A stretch of DNA of 34,157 nt from Alteromonadaceae bacterium (lineage in GTDB: Bacteria; Pseudomonadota; Gammaproteobacteria; Enterobacterales; Alteromonadaceae), in the NCBI GenBank assembly GCA_015491935.1, contig WGGB01000159.1, positions 1-34,157 on the forward strand, in the 5' to 3' direction. Shown here one piece after another: positions 17,713 to 29,334 of the stretch; positions within the stretch are counted from its first letter, which is position 1; every line of letters starts with the position of its first letter. Under the pieces are notes generated by a model. That model worked only from the letters and a program-made list of their open reading frames with translations, was not told the DNA's origin and ran no database searches. The position numbers were made by a program, and so were the translations under genes.

Positions 17713-19173
17713 TTATTTAGCCTCCTTACTAGCTTGGCTTTCGGCAGGTTTAGCATTAAGCAAAGGATCACTCATTAAATCTCGCGCGATCGCGCCAATG
17801 GTGCCCGCGCCTTGCGTAATAACCATATCGTCATCTTGTAATTGAGCCGCCATTAATTCAGCCAATAAGCTTTTATCGCCAACATAAATAGGTTCAACTT
17901 GACCGCGTTGACGAATACTACGCGCTAAACTTTTTGAATTGGCATTATTTATTTCTTCTTCGCCAGCAGCATAAACATCTAATAAAAATAAAGTATCAAC
18001 AGCAGAGAGCACTTCGACAAAATCATCAAATAAATCACGAGTACGTGAATAACGATGCGGTTGAAACACCATCACTAAACGTTTATCAGGCCAACCTTTG
18101 CGCATAGCAGCAATGGTGGCTTTAACTTCACTAGGATGATGTCCGTAATCATCAATGAGTACCATATCGCCTTTATCGGTTGATAAATCAGCTAAATGTT
18201 CAAAACGACGACCAATACCTGCAAACTCACTTAACGCCTTGATAATTGCTTGCTCGTCGATGCCCTCATCTTCAGCAATAGCAATTGCGGCTAATGCATT
18301 TAAAACATTATGTTCACCCGGTAAATTCAAACTTAAATTTAAATCGTTTTTGCCTGCTCGCTGCACGGTAAAATGTGAAATGTTACCCGTTTGACGATAA
18401 TTACAGGCTCTAACGTCTGCTTGTTCGCTAAAACCATAGGTGATCACTGCGCGGCCAATACGTGGTAATAATTCCTTAACCACCGCATTATCAATACAAA
18501 CAACGGCAACGCCATAAAAGGGTAAATTATGTAAAAACTCAATGTAAGTGTCTTTTAATTTATTAAAATCTCCGCCATAAGTGTCCATGTGATCTTCATC
18601 AATATTAGTGATCACTGCGGCCATTGGTTGTAAATGCAAAAAAGAAGCATCACTTTCATCTGCTTCGGCAATTAAATAACGACTAGTTCCTAAGCGCGCA
18701 TTAGTGCCAGCACTATTTAATAGCCCGCCAATAACAAAAGTAGGATCTAATTGTGCTTGACCAAAAATACTGGCAATTAGGCTTGTTGTCGTGGTTTTAC
18801 CATGGGTACCCGCAATAGCAATACCATGACGAAAGCGCATGAGTTCTGCTAACATTTCAGCACGACGTACCACGGGAATACGCAATTTTTTTGCGGCTAC
18901 TAATTCAGGGTTTTCTGCATTGATAGCGGTTGAGACCACAATAACACTCGCCCCTTGAATATTATCACTGTGATGACCAATAGTGATTTCAGCCCCCAAT
19001 GCCGTTAAACGCGTAACTACGGGATTTTTACTAATATCTGAGCCTGATATTTGGTAGCCTTCATTTAATAAAACTTCAGCAATACCACCCATACCCGCGC
19101 CACCAATACCAACAAAATGAATACGTTTGATACGACGCATAGCAGGATTAATTGAGTTAGTTTTAATATTCAT
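17713..19173 (-). CDS. murC: UDP-N-acetylmuramate--L-alanine ligase MurC
   Basis: A 486-residue Mur ligase adding the first stem-peptide residue, L-Ala. The N-terminal UDP-binding domain has [18 protein letters not shown], the ATP loop is GTHGKTTTT at 122-130, followed by [12 protein letters not shown] and [14 protein letters not shown] typical of MurC. Its first base is shared with the murG stop (TAATG), and its stop is 1 bp before ddl, so translation is probably coupled along the cluster. Confidence 0.98.
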   Translation of the reverse strand: MNIKTNSINPAMRRIKRIHFVGIGGAGMGGIAEVLLNEGYQISGSDISKNPVVTRLTALGAEITIGHHSDNIQGASVIVVSTAINAENPELVAAKKLRIPVVRRAEMLAELMRFRHGIAIAGTHGKTTTTSLIASIFGQAQLDPTFVIGGLLNSAGTNARLGTSRYLIAEADESDASFLHLQPMAAVITNIDEDHMDTYGGDFNKLKDTYIEFLHNLPFYGVAVVCIDNAVVKELLPRIGRAVITYGFSEQADVRACNYRQTGNISHFTVQRAGKNDLNLSLNLPGEHNVLNALAAIAIAEDEGIDEQAIIKALSEFAGIGRRFEHLADLSTDKGDMVLIDDYGHHPSEVKATIAAMRKGWPDKRLVMVFQPHRYSRTRDLFDDFVEVLSAVDTLFLLDVYAAGEEEINNANSKSLARSIRQRGQVEPIYVGDKSLLAELMAAQLQDDDMVITQGAGTIGAIARDLMSDPLLNAKPAESQASKEAK

Positions 19174-20291
19174 TAATGACTCCCTTTAGGCGCTAAAGCT
19201 TTTATAGTGTTAACAACTTGCATCGTGGCATCACTGTGTGCAGCATCGTGCGCGGCTTTCGACATTTTTTGCAGTACCGTATCAGAGATAAATAAACTAT
19301 TTAACATTTGCGCTAAGCTAGTGCCGCTAAAATCTTTTTGAGGAATTAATTTTGCTGCCTCACGAGAAACCAAATACATTGCATTTTTAGTTTGATGATC
19401 GTCAACCGCGTGCGGTAAAGGAATAAAAATGGCTGGCTTAGCCACCATAGCCAGTTCAGACACAGTTAATGCGCCAGCACGACAAATGACCACATCAGCC
19501 CATTGATAAGCTTCAGCCATATTGTCAATAAATTCAGTTACTTTAATGTTTTCAGTGGCTAAACCATAATCTTGATAACTTTGTAAAACTTGCTGTTTAT
19601 TACCTGCGCCCGTTTGATGCCACACATTAATATTTTGCACCTTAATTTGGTTCATCGCTTTTGGCACGGTTTCATTTAATATTTGCGCACCTAAGCTACC
19701 GCCAACAACTAACACTTTTTTACTGCTTGCTGGATTTTGTGAAACACTACTTTCACTTTCAATAATATCACTACGCAGTGGATTACCTATTACTTTATGT
19801 TTAATCGACGCGTTAAAGGCACCCGGAAAAGCACTTAACACACGCGTAGCAATACGGGCTAAAAAGCGATTACTTAATCCTGCCACTGCATTTTGCTCGT
19901 GCAGCACTAACGGTTTTCTTAATAACCACGCAGCAAAACCACCTGGCGCACTCGCATAACCACCCATGCCTAAAACTACATCAGGTTGTACTTGACGAAT
20001 AACACGGATTGATTGCAGTACTGACTGCATTAACTTAAACGGTGTTTTCAACCATGTTTTCCAGTCTTTGTTACGTAGACCCGCAATATTAATAAACGAA
20101 ATAGCAAAACCATGTTGCGGTACTAATTGTGCTTCCATTCGTTTAGCTGTACCTAACCAATGTATATTCCAGCCTTGTTGCTGTAATTTCTCTGCTACAG
20201 CAATACCGGGGAATATATGCCCGCCAGTACCGCCCGCCATCACTAATAAAGTGGGGGCTTGCTCATTTTTTTGAGTATTATTTTTACTCAT
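19173..20291 (-). CDS. murG: Lipid II synthase MurG (GlcNAc transferase)
   Basis: A 372-residue GT28 glycosyltransferase that adds GlcNAc to lipid I at the inner face of the membrane. The N-terminal glycine loop is [10 protein letters not shown] at about 20-29. [10 protein letters not shown] and [11 protein letters not shown] mark the acceptor domain, and [23 protein letters not shown] and [14 protein letters not shown] the UDP-GlcNAc domain. The start overlaps the ftsW stop by 4 bp (ATGA). Confidence 0.98.
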   Translation of the reverse strand: MSKNNTQKNEQAPTLLVMAGGTGGHIFPGIAVAEKLQQQGWNIHWLGTAKRMEAQLVPQHGFAISFINIAGLRNKDWKTWLKTPFKLMQSVLQSIRVIRQVQPDVVLGMGGYASAPGGFAAWLLRKPLVLHEQNAVAGLSNRFLARIATRVLSAFPGAFNASIKHKVIGNPLRSDIIESESSVSQNPASSKKVLVVGGSLGAQILNETVPKAMNQIKVQNINVWHQTGAGNKQQVLQSYQDYGLATENIKVTEFIDNMAEAYQWADVVICRAGALTVSELAMVAKPAIFIPLPHAVDDHQTKNAMYLVSREAAKLIPQKDFSGTSLAQMLNSLFISDTVLQKMSKAAHDAAHSDATMQVVNTIKALAPKGSH

Positions 20292-21595
20292 TTTCGCCCT
20301 CCTTTAGATGGTGTAAGACTTGTTGCTTGAATGCTTTGTATTCTTAATTCGTGATCAATACGAATTAAAATCACTAAGGCTAAACTCATCACTATCATCG
20401 AACTGCCGCCATAACTAATTAATGGCATAGTCAGTCCCTTAGTAGGCACTATACCTGCGCTAGCGCCAATATTAACCGAGGCTTGAAAGCACATCCAAAT
20501 GCCAATAGCGTAAGCAAAAAAACCTTCAAAATATTTTTCTTTTAATAATGCGCGACGACCTAACAGCATGGCTTTAAAGACTAAAGTCGCGCTTAATAAA
20601 ATAATCACTGAAATACCGACAAAACCAAATTCTTCGGCTAAAACGGCCATAACAAAATCGCTATGCGCTTGTGTTAAATAATCTAGCTTTTGAATACTAT
20701 TGCCTAAGCCTTGACCTAACACTTCACCGCGACCATAGGCCATTAATGACTGTGTTAATTGATAACCCGTACCAAACGGGTCTTGCCACGGATCTAAAAA
20801 ACCCGTTATGCGTCGCCAACGATACGGTTCAAACACAACTAGCAACGACAACGCTGCCACACCCACTAAGGTAATACTGATAAATTGCCACAATTTAGCA
20901 CCCGCTAAAAACAACAAGCCTAATGTGGTAACAAACATGACAATAATGGTGCCTAAATCAGGTTGCTTTAAAATTAATAAAGCGAGAATAAAAAACACCA
21001 CTAAAGGTTTTAAAAAACCTTTAAAGTTTTCTTGCACTTCTTCTTTGCGGCGCACTAAATAAGCCGATAAATAACAGAAAAAGAATAATTTAGCAGGCTC
21101 TGCCGCTTGAATCGTAATAGGCCCTAACGAGATCCAACGCTTAGCGCCATTAACGGTATGACCAATAACCAATACAGACACCAACATTGCTAAACCGATC
21201 ATCAACAAGGTACTGCTTGATTTTTGCCACCAGCTCATCGGAATTTGTAAAGCAATTGCCGAAATTAGGACACTCAAAACGATATAAATAAAATGACGGG
21301 TCACAAAATGAAACGGGTCGTGATAAACACGTTCAGCCATCGGCATTGACGCACTCGCCACAATAATCAAGCCTATGGTGTACATTGCCACAGCTAACAT
21401 TAAATAAGTGCGATCAAAAGTTGCCTGCCCTGTTGTTACATTTTGCTCTGTTGGAGTACTAAATTGACTAAACCATTGTGATAATTTAGGAAATTCAAAC
21501 TGGCTAACATGACCTGCAACGTTACCTTGCTCATTGCTATCAGCTGTTGCCTTAGCATTAATGTTGGTACTAACGATAGCTTTATTACTAGTCAT
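20288..21595 (-). CDS. ftsW: Septal peptidoglycan polymerase FtsW (SEDS family)
   Basis: A 435-residue polytopic membrane protein with about ten membrane segments. A cytoplasmic N-terminal tail of roughly 65 residues precedes the first one, longer than in many homologues. SEDS motifs visible are GHTVNGAKRWISLGPITIQ, KQPDLGTIIVMFV, the loop GRGEVLGQGLGNSIQKL and PLISYGGSSMI near the end. FtsW polymerises lipid II with FtsI. I use the ATG at 21595, which has GGAGG 8 nt upstream and overlaps the end of murD by 8 bp; an upstream in-frame ATG at 21613 lacks such a site. Confidence 0.97.
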   Translation of the reverse strand: MTSNKAIVSTNINAKATADSNEQGNVAGHVSQFEFPKLSQWFSQFSTPTEQNVTTGQATFDRTYLMLAVAMYTIGLIIVASASMPMAERVYHDPFHFVTRHFIYIVLSVLISAIALQIPMSWWQKSSSTLLMIGLAMLVSVLVIGHTVNGAKRWISLGPITIQAAEPAKLFFFCYLSAYLVRRKEEVQENFKGFLKPLVVFFILALLILKQPDLGTIIVMFVTTLGLLFLAGAKLWQFISITLVGVAALSLLVVFEPYRWRRITGFLDPWQDPFGTGYQLTQSLMAYGRGEVLGQGLGNSIQKLDYLTQAHSDFVMAVLAEEFGFVGISVIILLSATLVFKAMLLGRRALLKEKYFEGFFAYAIGIWMCFQASVNIGASAGIVPTKGLTMPLISYGGSSMIVMSLALVILIRIDHELRIQSIQATSLTPSKGGRK

Positions 21596-22991
21596 TAAGC
21601 TGTCCTCCCACATTTTTAGCTAAGTTTTGTACCGCACGTGTAAAAACATCACCTCGTTCAGCAAAATTTTTAAACATATCTAAACTGGCACAAGCTGGTG
21701 ATAATAAAACAATATCATCTTGCTTCGCCTGTTGTGCGGCTAACTCCACGGCGGCGATTAAACTATCAACTTTAATCGCATTAGCTGTTAGAGACATGAG
21801 TTTGTCGGCATCTTTTCCTAGTGTGATAAGCAAACTAACGTCTTTATTAACAACTTGCGTTAATGGTGAAAAATCTGCCCCTTTACCTTCACCACCAGCA
21901 ATTAAAATAAGCTGTTGATTGGCTTGTTTGGTTTTGGCTAAACCTTCTAACGCAGCAAGTGTTGAGCCCACATTAGTGGCTTTAGAATCATTGATCCACG
22001 TAATATTATCACTAGCTATCACTTGGCAACGGTGTGGCAATCCTTTAAACGTTGGCAGTGTTTTCACCATTGCCGCTAACGACCAACCAACAGTTTGCCC
22101 TAGCGCTAACGCGGCTAAACAATTTAACGCATTATGAATACCTGAAATAGATAATTTATCGACAGCGATAAGCGCTTGTTCCGCAAACATTAAGTGTAAT
22201 TTGTCTTGCTCAAGCCCCAAACCAAATTGATCTTTTATGGGTCTGTCACTACCAAAGCTAACCACTTGTTGTTTATTCGTAACATTAAGTGGCTTGGTTA
22301 GTACATCATCACGGTTAACTACTAAGGTTTGTGCTTGTTGGTAAATGTTTTGTTTAATTTTTTGATAATTTTGTAAGGTTTTATGACGATCTAAATGATC
22401 ATCACTTATATTAAGTACAGTGGCACCCTCTGCTCGCATACTGGTTAAGGTTTCTAACTGAAAACTAGAAAGCTCTAAAATAAGCACATCGCAAGATAAA
22501 TGCTCATTATTAATAAGCAAGTCGATAATTGGTGTACCAATATTTCCAGCTAAACAGACATTAATACCAAGTTGTTCACCCATATGAGCTAATAATGTTA
22601 CAACGGTAGATTTACCATTAGAGCCTGTTACCGCCAACGTTGGTAATTGTATATGGTTAGCATTTAATACCTGAAAAAATAGCTCTATATCACCCCAAAC
22701 TTGGCAATTATCACTTATATAAGGAGCAATATCTTTACTGGCTAAATCAATACCAGGACTAGCAATAATAACCTCGGCAGCACTAATTTTTTCATGATCC
22801 CAATTGCCTAAAGTCAGTTCAACTTGTGGAAAATCGGCAGCGAAACTTTGTTTATTAACGGCGGCTTCTCGGCTATCATTTACCGAAAATTTTAATCCCT
22901 GTTTAGCTAAATAACGCACACAAGAAAGTCCCGTAAGCCCTAAGCCTAATACGAGAACATTCTTATTTTTTAATTGCGTTATAACTGTCAT
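21588..22991 (-). CDS. murD: UDP-N-acetylmuramoyl-L-alanine--D-glutamate ligase MurD
   Basis: A 467-residue Mur ligase adding D-Glu. It has a Rossmann-like N-terminus (VLVLGLGLTGLSCVRYL), the ATP loop GSNGKST at 123-129, LELSSFQLET and the ISDDHLDRH segment diagnostic of MurD, and INDSKATNVGST in the C-terminal domain. The start is 33 bp after mraY; the end overlaps the ftsW start. Confidence 0.98.
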   Translation of the reverse strand: MTVITQLKNKNVLVLGLGLTGLSCVRYLAKQGLKFSVNDSREAAVNKQSFAADFPQVELTLGNWDHEKISAAEVIIASPGIDLASKDIAPYISDNCQVWGDIELFFQVLNANHIQLPTLAVTGSNGKSTVVTLLAHMGEQLGINVCLAGNIGTPIIDLLINNEHLSCDVLILELSSFQLETLTSMRAEGATVLNISDDHLDRHKTLQNYQKIKQNIYQQAQTLVVNRDDVLTKPLNVTNKQQVVSFGSDRPIKDQFGLGLEQDKLHLMFAEQALIAVDKLSISGIHNALNCLAALALGQTVGWSLAAMVKTLPTFKGLPHRCQVIASDNITWINDSKATNVGSTLAALEGLAKTKQANQQLILIAGGEGKGADFSPLTQVVNKDVSLLITLGKDADKLMSLTANAIKVDSLIAAVELAAQQAKQDDIVLLSPACASLDMFKNFAERGDVFTRAVQNLAKNVGGQLND

Positions 22992-23024
22992 TATCTTTAG
23001 TTTCTCTGCCTTTTTATTGAAGTG

Positions 23025-24107
23025 CTACCTGAGTTTCAGTGTGGCTAAACCAATCAGTACCAACATTAACGAAATGATCCAAAAACGTACTATCACTCGT
23101 GGCTCTGGCCAGCCTTTTAATTCATAATGATGGTGAATAGGCGCCATTCTAAAAATACGTTCACCACGTAATTTATAAGAGCCCACTTGCAAAATAACCG
23201 AGAGTGTTTCCATTACAAAAACACCTCCCATAATAAATAGTACTAATTCTTGTCGTACCAATACCGCAATAACACCTAAAGCGGCACCTAACGCTAACGA
23301 GCCAACATCGCCCATAAAGACTTGTGCAGGATAAGTGTTAAACCATAAAAAACCTAAACCTGCTCCCACCATTGCGGTGCATACCACCACTAATTCACTA
23401 GTCATGGCAATATGAGGAATATGTAAATAGTTTGAAAAGTTAACATTACCCGTAACATAGGCAAATAAAGCAAAAGCCCCAGCCACCATAATGGTAGGCA
23501 CTATCGCCAAACCATCTAAACCATCGGTTAAATTCACCGCATTGCTAGTACCAACAATAACAAAGTAAGCAATAACGATAAAAAACAGTCCTAATTGCGG
23601 CATATAATCTTTAACAAAAGGAATTAATAAAGCCGTTTCAGCTGGTGTTTGTGCGTATTGATAAATAAATATTGCGGTTGCTAAACCAGCAACTGTTTGC
23701 CAAAAATATTTCCAACGAGCGATTAACCCATTAGCATCTTTTCGGATCACTTTACGATAATCATCGACAAAGCCAATAATGCCAAAACTAACAATAACAA
23801 AGAGCACGATCCAAACGTAAACATTTGATAAATCAGCCCAAAGTAAAACACTGATCACAATTGAAGCTAAAATAAGAATGCCGCCCATAGTTGGCGTGCC
23901 TGATTTAATTAGATGACTTTCTGGGCCATCATCACGTACGGTTTGACCAATTTGCATCATTTGCAAATAAGCAATTAATTTAGGGCCAAAATATAATGAA
24001 AGCCCCAATGCGGTTAGCGTACTCACAATAGCTCTAAAAGTGAGGTATGAAAAAACATTTAACCATGAAAAATATTGCGTTAAATAATCGGCTAGCCACA
24101 TTAACAT
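23025..24107 (-). CDS. mraY: Phospho-MurNAc-pentapeptide transferase MraY
   Basis: A 360-residue integral membrane enzyme with about ten membrane segments that makes lipid I from UDP-MurNAc-pentapeptide and undecaprenyl phosphate. Catalytic and binding motifs are present: the DD pair at 115-116 (FVDDYRKV), [11 protein letters not shown] at 189-199, [11 protein letters not shown], and the HHH triplet at 325-327 ([12 protein letters not shown]). Its start overlaps the end of murF by 7 bp. Confidence 0.98.
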   Translation of the reverse strand: MLMWLADYLTQYFSWLNVFSYLTFRAIVSTLTALGLSLYFGPKLIAYLQMMQIGQTVRDDGPESHLIKSGTPTMGGILILASIVISVLLWADLSNVYVWIVLFVIVSFGIIGFVDDYRKVIRKDANGLIARWKYFWQTVAGLATAIFIYQYAQTPAETALLIPFVKDYMPQLGLFFIVIAYFVIVGTSNAVNLTDGLDGLAIVPTIMVAGAFALFAYVTGNVNFSNYLHIPHIAMTSELVVVCTAMVGAGLGFLWFNTYPAQVFMGDVGSLALGAALGVIAVLVRQELVLFIMGGVFVMETLSVILQVGSYKLRGERIFRMAPIHHHYELKGWPEPRVIVRFWIISLMLVLIGLATLKLR

Positions 24108-25597
24108 GATTGTTGTCCTTGAGTGTCAGAGTGATGTGTTAATGGATAAGCTGTTTTAATATCTGCAACCACATATTCCATGTGTGCGCTACGAGAGCCT
24201 TTGACTAAAATAGCAAGGGGTTGTTGTTCATTAACAAAAATAGTGTGTAAATAGGTAAGTAACTGCTCTCTAGAGCTAAAATGACGTCCATTGTACTGTT
24301 CACTAGCAGCATTTGCTTTGTCGGTTGTTGTTTGTTTTTGTCTTGTCGTGATAAAAGCATCACTACTACTTTGACTTAGTACGCCTAATGTTAATACATC
24401 GGTTAATTGTTGCTGTGCTGCGTATTCACCCACTTCTTGATGATAACGGCGTGCATCTGCACCTAATTCGCCCATATCACCTAAAATTAAAATTTGTCGT
24501 GCGGGGTAACTTGCTAATAAATCTATTGCTGCTTTGACCGATTCAACATTGGCATTATAAGTATCATCTATAATACGACATCGATCGCTTAATGCGGTTA
24601 AGTTTAAACGACCTGTTACGGGTGTCATTAAGGCTAAACCTAAACGAATATCATCTAAACTAGCACCACATTCTAAGGCTATTGCCGCGGCCGCAACGGC
24701 ATTACACACATTATGCTTACCTGGTACAGTAAGCTCAACGTAACTAGAGCCTTTATAAGTATTTAATTTAAAACTCGCGCAACCGTTATCATCAAGCACC
24801 ACATCTGAACTATAACAATCGGCTTTGTGCGTGGTGTCATTTTTAGGAGCCGCACAAGAAAAACGACGAACGTTTTTATCAGTTAAGCGCCATTGCCATT
24901 TATTGGCATAGCGACTATCTTGGTTATACAATGCAATGCCATCATCAGCTAAACTTTCAAAAATTTCACCTTTAGCACGCGCCACACCACACAAGTCTCC
25001 AAAACCTTCTAAATGCGCCGCTGCAATATTATTAATTACCGCAACATCTGGTTTAACTAAGTGTGTGGTATAAGCAATTTCACCAATATGATTAGCCCCC
25101 ATTTCTACCACCGCAAAATCATGATCTTGCTCTAAACGCAACAAGGTTAGTGGTACGCCAATATCGTTATTAAAATTACCTTGTGTGGCAAGTACTTTAC
25201 CTAAACGTGATAAAATGGCCGCAACCATTTCTTTTACTGTAGTTTTACCACTACTGCCAGTAATACCTACGGTTTTAGGAGCAATTTGAGCTTTAACATA
25301 AGCACCTAATTTACCTAATGCTATACGAGTATCTTTTACCACAATTTGTGGTAAATCATCTTCCCCTGAAAGTTCTTGTAAGTGATCAACAATGACTGCT
25401 AGACAACCTTTTTCAAGTGCTTGAGCGACAAAGCGATGACCATCAAAATTAGGCCCTTTTAAAGCAATAAATAATTGATCGCTTTCTAACGAGCGACTAT
25501 CGGTAGTAATGCTATTAACAACTAAGTTAGCAACGGCTTGGCAATTGAGCTCACCATTCACCGCAACACAGATATCTTGTAGCGTTAATGGGATCAT
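24101..25597 (-). CDS. murF: UDP-MurNAc-tripeptide--D-Ala-D-Ala ligase MurF
   Basis: A 498-residue Mur ligase adding the D-Ala-D-Ala dipeptide to complete the stem peptide. It shows [20 protein letters not shown] at the N-terminus, the ATP loop GSSGKTT at 114-120, [15 protein letters not shown] and [16 protein letters not shown], which are MurF hallmarks. At about 498 residues it is some 45 longer than E. coli MurF; the extra length includes a Thr/Gln-rich stretch ([16 protein letters not shown]) in the C-terminal domain. It overlaps murE by 4 bp (ATGA). Confidence 0.97.
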   Translation of the reverse strand: MIPLTLQDICVAVNGELNCQAVANLVVNSITTDSRSLESDQLFIALKGPNFDGHRFVAQALEKGCLAVIVDHLQELSGEDDLPQIVVKDTRIALGKLGAYVKAQIAPKTVGITGSSGKTTVKEMVAAILSRLGKVLATQGNFNNDIGVPLTLLRLEQDHDFAVVEMGANHIGEIAYTTHLVKPDVAVINNIAAAHLEGFGDLCGVARAKGEIFESLADDGIALYNQDSRYANKWQWRLTDKNVRRFSCAAPKNDTTHKADCYSSDVVLDDNGCASFKLNTYKGSSYVELTVPGKHNVCNAVAAAAIALECGASLDDIRLGLALMTPVTGRLNLTALSDRCRIIDDTYNANVESVKAAIDLLASYPARQILILGDMGELGADARRYHQEVGEYAAQQQLTDVLTLGVLSQSSSDAFITTRQKQTTTDKANAASEQYNGRHFSSREQLLTYLHTIFVNEQQPLAILVKGSRSAHMEYVVADIKTAYPLTHHSDTQGQQSC

Positions 25598-27168
25598 AAC
25601 GTTTCCTCGTTAGAATTATTTTTATTGTTTTGTGTATTGGTTATAACGCCATAAAAGCTAGCAACCGTTGCTCTTTCGTTATAGGCAATAGTTTTGTCAC
25701 CAATAATGATATTATTTTCATGCCCTTTACCCGCCAACAAAACAAGATCGTCTACTTTTGCTTTGGCTAATGTGGCAAGTACTGCTTGTTTTCTGTCTAA
25801 CATCACCGTTATTTTTTCAGGATGTTGACAGCCAGCTAAAATGTCATTTACGATTAATTCTGGTACTTCGCTGCGAGGATTGTCATTGGTAATAATAAGG
25901 TGATCGGCATTTTGCTCGGCAATTTTTCCCATTAATGAACGTTTGCCTTGATCTCTGTCGCCACCACAGCCAAAAATGACCCATAATTTTCCTTGGCAAT
26001 GCTCTCGGCACGCTTGTAAAGCATTTTCAAGTGCATCGGGGGTATGAGCATAATCAACGACTGCCGTGGGTTTATTTTTACCCGTAAAAGCTTCCATTCG
26101 TCCAGCGATAGCATTGAGTTGTTTAACGGCTCTAGCAATAGTCATTAATGATTTATTTTTAACCATTAATACCGCTATGGCGGCCAGTACATTATCAATA
26201 TTAAAATCCCCTAATAATGGACTAAATATTGTCGTACTGCCTATATGTGTTACTAAGTTGAAACTAATACCATTTTTATGATGAGTAATATTCTCAGCAA
26301 TAACATAATGATTATGCTGTTTAGCTAGAGCGGTTTGCGTTTTTGCATATAATATATAAGGTTGTTTTTGCCAATCGGTTAACCAAGCTTGTGCTTGCTT
26401 ATCATCAGCATTTAAAATTGCCGTTTGTGTACTTTCACCTGAAAAGAGTGTTTTTTTCGCTTCACTATAAGCCTTCATAGTGTGGTGATAATCAAGATGA
26501 TCTCGACTTAAATTAGTAAATACTGCTATATCAATTACTTGGCTATTAATTCGCTGTTGGTTTAATGCGTGTGAAGATACTTCCATCGCAAGGTTTTGAA
26601 CTTTATTAAGGTTAAATTCAGCTAAATATTGGTGTAACTCAGTGGCTCCCGGTGTGGTATTAGTAATAGGGGTTAATTGATCAACCATACCAACACCTAA
26701 GGTACCCATAACAGCACAAGACTCTTGGTTTGCTTCAAGTAATTTCGCAATAATTTGGCAAGTACTCGTTTTACCATTTGTGCCTGTTACGCCAATAACA
26801 GTATAAGCTTGTTGAGGATATTGATAATACTGTTGACACAATGCAAACAAACATTGATTAAGTTGATAAAACTGAACGATAACTACACTTTTATTATCAA
26901 TACGGCTACGAATTATTTCCCCATGCTGCTGTGCTTTTTTACATTCTGACAGCACAATGCTTGCGCCTTGCTTTACCGCTTGTTCAATATATTGGCGACC
27001 ATCTTGGTTTTCACCAATAACCGCACAAAATACATCCTCTTGTTTGAGCTGACGTGTATCATTAACCAACGCTTTGCTATGACAAAATAAGGCTTGATCT
27101 TGCGCAGCAATAGTAATATTAAATAGTGCGAGTGTATTCACTAAGGAGTCATATTTATAATTAAACAT
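25594..27168 (-). CDS. murE: UDP-MurNAc-L-Ala-D-Glu--meso-diaminopimelate ligase MurE
   Basis: A 524-residue Mur ligase adding the third residue of the stem peptide. The ATP loop is GTNGKTS at 129-135, with EVSSHALNQ and FTNLSRDHLDYH later. The DNPR motif at 429-432 points to meso-diaminopimelate rather than lysine as substrate, as expected for a Gram-negative. Its start overlaps the ftsI end by 8 bp and its end overlaps murF by 4 bp. Confidence 0.97.
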   Translation of the reverse strand: MFNYKYDSLVNTLALFNITIAAQDQALFCHSKALVNDTRQLKQEDVFCAVIGENQDGRQYIEQAVKQGASIVLSECKKAQQHGEIIRSRIDNKSVVIVQFYQLNQCLFALCQQYYQYPQQAYTVIGVTGTNGKTSTCQIIAKLLEANQESCAVMGTLGVGMVDQLTPITNTTPGATELHQYLAEFNLNKVQNLAMEVSSHALNQQRINSQVIDIAVFTNLSRDHLDYHHTMKAYSEAKKTLFSGESTQTAILNADDKQAQAWLTDWQKQPYILYAKTQTALAKQHNHYVIAENITHHKNGISFNLVTHIGSTTIFSPLLGDFNIDNVLAAIAVLMVKNKSLMTIARAVKQLNAIAGRMEAFTGKNKPTAVVDYAHTPDALENALQACREHCQGKLWVIFGCGGDRDQGKRSLMGKIAEQNADHLIITNDNPRSEVPELIVNDILAGCQHPEKITVMLDRKQAVLATLAKAKVDDLVLLAGKGHENNIIIGDKTIAYNERATVASFYGVITNTQNNKNNSNEETL

Positions 27169-28927
27169 TATTATGCCTCCCTTTTTTTACGTGATCTTTA
27201 GCACTATGATTAATAGCAGAAACGTGAACGCTAGGGGCAATATTTAAAACTTGCAGCGCGCCTTTCATAACCCTTGAAAATACTGGCGCTGCTACTTGCG
27301 CACCTTCATATAAATCTCCACCGGGTTCATTAATAACCACAACCACGACTAATTCAGGCTTTTCAATGGGAGCTATACCTGCAAATAAACCGACATAATC
27401 ATTACCATAACCACCCGCAACGGCTTTAATACCTGTGCCCGTTTTACCACCAACGCGATAACCAGCCACTTTTGCTTTTTGTACGTGCTCATTAACTACC
27501 TTTTCTAACATCGCACGTACGTCTTTGGTTGATTGTGCAGAAAAGACTCGTTCAGGCTCAATAACTGATTTTGTTGCTGGCGTTTTTTTAACTATGCTCA
27601 AAGGTATTTTAACACCACCATTGGCAATAGCGGTATAAAGACGAGCAAGCTGTACTGGCGTTATGGCTAAACCTGCACCCCATGATAACGTTGCTAATTC
27701 AAATTTTGACCAACGTGGACGATCGTGCATTATGCCTGAACTTTCACCAATTAATCCCGTGCCCGTATCTTCACCAAAACCCACATCGAAAAAAGCGCCT
27801 AATAAGTAGTCTTTTGGCACTGACAAGGCAATTTTACTGGTTCCCATATTTGATGAATGCACTAAAATATCGGTAATACTTAGTTTTCCACGGTTAATAG
27901 GATCTGAAACACGTCTGCCACCTAAGCGCATCCAACCTGGGTTTGTATCAATAATGGTATCTGCTTTTATTGAACCAAAATTTAATCCTGTTAATACGGT
28001 TAACGGCTTCATGGTTGAACCCGGTTCGTAAACATCGGTAATAGCACGGTTTCGAAATCTATGTATGGCGACATTTTTTCGATTATTGGGGTTATATGAT
28101 GGACTATTTACCATGGCCAAAATTTCACCCGTATGAACATTGGTCACCACGACAGAACCTGAAGTGGCTTTAAACGCACTGACGGCACCTTTAAGTTCTT
28201 TATAGGCAATCGCTTGAATTCTTTGATCTATACTCAACACTACATTTTTAGGCTGTTGGGCTTTTTTCACTGATAAAATTTCAATTTTATTACCTTTAGC
28301 ATCTTTACGAAAACGAGTGGCACCACCTTTACCCGTTAAAATATCATCGTAAACACGTTCAACACCTTCAATACCTTTATCATCTACATTAGTAAAACCA
28401 ACAAGATGTGCGCTAATTTCACCCGTAGGATAAAACCGCTTTGACTCTTTTCGTAAATGAATGCCTGGAATTTTTAATTTAGCAATATAGTTTGCAATGG
28501 CTGGTGAAACCTTGCGTTCAAGATAAATAAACTGTTTATTAGGATGACTAACAATACGATTAGTTAAGGTACTAATATCTTGACCAAGCACTTCAGCTAA
28601 CGCTTTCCAATATTCAGTTTTAGCTAATACTCTATTTTTTAAGACAACTTTGGGGTTAGCCCACACAGTTTCAACAGGAACGCTAATCGCTAATTCATAA
28701 CCGTTTCGGTCAACAATAGAACCACGCTGAACATCACTTGCTGAGACACGTAAAGAACGCATATCACCTTGTTTCTTTAACATATCAGGCTCAATTATTT
28801 GAATATAAGCAGCACGAGCCATTAACCCTAAATAAATACTCGCGATCACACCCAGTACTAGGTAAAAGCGCCATGTGGCGATCCCTAGTTTAAACTTATC
28901 GGAGGTGCGTTTAACGGGTTTAGTCAT
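27161..28927 (-). CDS. ftsI: Septal transpeptidase FtsI (PBP3)
   Basis: A 588-residue class B penicillin-binding protein. A short basic cytoplasmic tail and membrane segment (about 21-37) precede the pedestal domain (RGSIVDRNGYELA). The active site has the serine motif S304-TMK, SSN at 358-360 and KTGT at 495-498. It cross-links septal peptidoglycan with FtsW and is the target of PBP3-specific beta-lactams. The C-terminus ends in a basic stretch (KDHVKKGRHNNV). It lies 54 bp after ftsL. Confidence 0.98.
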   Translation of the reverse strand: MTKPVKRTSDKFKLGIATWRFYLVLGVIASIYLGLMARAAYIQIIEPDMLKKQGDMRSLRVSASDVQRGSIVDRNGYELAISVPVETVWANPKVVLKNRVLAKTEYWKALAEVLGQDISTLTNRIVSHPNKQFIYLERKVSPAIANYIAKLKIPGIHLRKESKRFYPTGEISAHLVGFTNVDDKGIEGVERVYDDILTGKGGATRFRKDAKGNKIEILSVKKAQQPKNVVLSIDQRIQAIAYKELKGAVSAFKATSGSVVVTNVHTGEILAMVNSPSYNPNNRKNVAIHRFRNRAITDVYEPGSTMKPLTVLTGLNFGSIKADTIIDTNPGWMRLGGRRVSDPINRGKLSITDILVHSSNMGTSKIALSVPKDYLLGAFFDVGFGEDTGTGLIGESSGIMHDRPRWSKFELATLSWGAGLAITPVQLARLYTAIANGGVKIPLSIVKKTPATKSVIEPERVFSAQSTKDVRAMLEKVVNEHVQKAKVAGYRVGGKTGTGIKAVAGGYGNDYVGLFAGIAPIEKPELVVVVVINEPGGDLYEGAQVAAPVFSRVMKGALQVLNIAPSVHVSAINHSAKDHVKKGRHNNV

Positions 28928-28981
28928 AGTCTATTCAATGAGTAGTTAACTCTTTATGTTCCTGATCTCTTGTTTTACTTT

Positions 28982-29296
28982 TTAAGGTAAACGCACTATG
29001 ACTTCAGTCTCTGGCGTTGGTCGTTTCATATGTAATAGCTTACTTGCTTTGCTTTCTATATCGCTACTTTCAGTTAAGCTACTTTGTTCTAATAATAAAT
29101 TACGGTATTCAATATCTAACTCATCTCGCTGCGCTAATAACTTTTCAACTTGACTCGTGGCTTGGCGATTTAAATGAGTAAAATAAATCACCGAAAATGC
29201 AGAGATAATCACAATCAACAACAACAAATAGCTTAAAATATGTTGTTGAATGTCTCGCCAAACCTCGACCCCTAAGGCAATTCGTTGTTTAGCCAT
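28982..29296 (-). CDS. ftsL: Cell division protein FtsL
   Basis: A 104-residue bitopic protein: cytoplasmic tail, one membrane segment at about 18-37 (ILSYLLLLIVIISAFSVIYF), then a periplasmic coiled coil (LNRQATSQVEKLLAQRDELD) that pairs with FtsB. Sequence conservation in this family is low, but size, topology and place between rsmH and ftsI make the call safe. The FtsQLB complex activates FtsWI. Confidence 0.93.
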   Translation of the reverse strand: MAKQRIALGVEVWRDIQQHILSYLLLLIVIISAFSVIYFTHLNRQATSQVEKLLAQRDELDIEYRNLLLEQSSLTESSDIESKASKLLHMKRPTPETEVIVRLP

Positions 29297-29334
29297 GATT
29301 TATTAACAAAATACTCATAAACATATCCCAGCAC